This document shows positions 5,191 to 5,652 of a stretch of DNA of 5,652 nt, in pieces. Each line of letters begins with the position of its first letter. Position 1 is the first letter of the stretch. The notes under the pieces are model-generated. The model was given only the letters and a program-made list of their open reading frames with translations, had not been told where the DNA came from and did no database searches. The translations under genes were made by a program, and so were the position numbers. This DNA is from Spirochaetaceae bacterium. GTDB lineage: Bacteria; Spirochaetota; Spirochaetia; DSM-27196; SKKC01. Where the stretch lies: NCBI GenBank assembly GCA_003552745.1, contig PUOG01000359.1:1-5652 (forward strand). The letters are read 5' to 3'.

Positions 5191-5652
5191 TTGCAGATTT
5201 GCGGAATAGAGACGATACGGGTTGACGAGCACCCGAACTGCCTGTGGGTACGGGTACATACCGACGAAGGAGTTGTCGGACTCGGTGAGACCTTCTTCGG
5301 AGCGAAAGCGGTCGAGGCCTACATACACGAGACCGCCGCGCCGCTTCTGCTGGAGGAGGATCCGGGACGGATCGATTATCTCGGCAGCAGGCTCGCGGGA
5401 TACCTCGGATTCGCCTCCACCGGGGTCGAGATGCGGGGCAACTCGGCAATCGACATCGCGCTCTGGGACATGCTCGGCAAAGTCTGCAACCAGCCGGTCG
5501 CCCAGCTTCTCGGCGGCTTCACTCGACCGAGCATCCGCACCTACAACACCTGCGCGGGTACGACCTACATGCGCGAGACCGGCGGACAGCGTGTGGCGAA
5601 CTATGGGCTGGACGCCGGCGGTCGCCGGTATGCGGACCTCGAAGCGTTCCTC
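5191..5652 (+). CDS. Mandelate racemase/muconate lactonizing enzyme family protein (enolase superfamily), N-terminal part
   Basis: 154 residues, open at the right edge (a family member would have about 380-420). Residues 3-58 (ICGIETIRV, PNCLWVRVHTDEGVVGLGETFFGAKAVEAYI, APLLLEEDP) form the N-terminal capping domain, with the substrate-specificity loop around ETFFG (33-37). Residues 83-109 (GNSAIDIALWDMLGKVCNQPVAQLLGG) are the strong MR/MLE signature. Residues 115-128 (IRTYNTCAGTTYMR) begin the barrel. The catalytic Lys and metal-binding Asp/Glu residues lie past the window, so the reaction (sugar-acid dehydratase or racemase most likely) cannot be assigned. Start: TTG 5191 is preferred because GGGAGGA lies 5 nt upstream and homology starts there. 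An in-frame GTG at 5131 overlaps the glycosyltransferase stop (GTGA) and would add 20 unconserved-looking, lysine/arginine-rich residues. It is the third gene of the plus-strand cluster, 56 bp after the glycosyltransferase. Confidence 0.9.
   Translation, partial: MQICGIETIRVDEHPNCLWVRVHTDEGVVGLGETFFGAKAVEAYIHETAAPLLLEEDPGRIDYLGSRLAGYLGFASTGVEMRGNSAIDIALWDMLGKVCNQPVAQLLGGFTRPSIRTYNTCAGTTYMRETGGQRVANYGLDAGGRRYADLEAFL

Overview
The window is a gene-dense piece of a high-G+C bacterial chromosome. Codons favour G/C at the third position, there are no introns, and E. coli-like -35/-10 elements and GGAGG-type Shine-Dalgarno (SD) sites are visible. I cannot name the lineage. The mix of aldo/keto reductase, creatininase-family amidohydrolase, cytosolic-looking beta-helix protein and mandelate-racemase-like enolase resembles sugar/sugar-acid and amide catabolism islands of environmental heterotrophs (inference). 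No RNA gene, CRISPR array, insertion sequence or integrase was recognised.

Layout. (1) Bases 2-475 (+): C-terminal 157 residues of an aldo/keto reductase. It converges, with only 13 bp between stop codons, on (2) a minus-strand pair: a 603-aa right-handed beta-helix protein with a C-terminal fibronectin-III-like domain (3143-1332), followed after 42 bp by a creatininase/amidohydrolase-family enzyme (1289-489). (3) A divergent intergenic region (3144-3449) has a good sigma70-type promoter for each side: TTGGCA-17-TATTAT on the minus strand and TTGACA-17-TAGTCT on the plus strand. (4) A plus-strand cluster: a TetR-family repressor (3450-4073), whose mRNA is predicted to be leaderless and whose -10 lies inside an inverted repeat that may be its own operator; a GT1/MGT-type glycosyltransferase (4073-5134) that overlaps the tetR stop by 1 bp and has a strong SD; and the first 154 codons of a mandelate racemase/muconate lactonizing enzyme (enolase superfamily) starting at TTG 5191 and running off the window.

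How the parts may work together. The TetR regulator and the glycosyltransferase are almost certainly co-transcribed and translationally coupled. The simplest model is a self-repressed module that glycosylates a hydrophobic small molecule, for detoxification or tailoring. The enolase gene follows after 56 bp containing two hairpins, so it may be expressed with or uncoupled from the glycosyltransferase. The beta-helix and creatininase genes form a separate minus-strand operon, probably for breakdown or modification of a carbohydrate or amide substrate. I found no clearly new defence or mobile system. The most unusual points are the compact TetR promoter/operator/start arrangement, the short variant glycosyltransferase whose stop codon sits in a hairpin loop, and the beta-helix/FN3 protein without an export signal.
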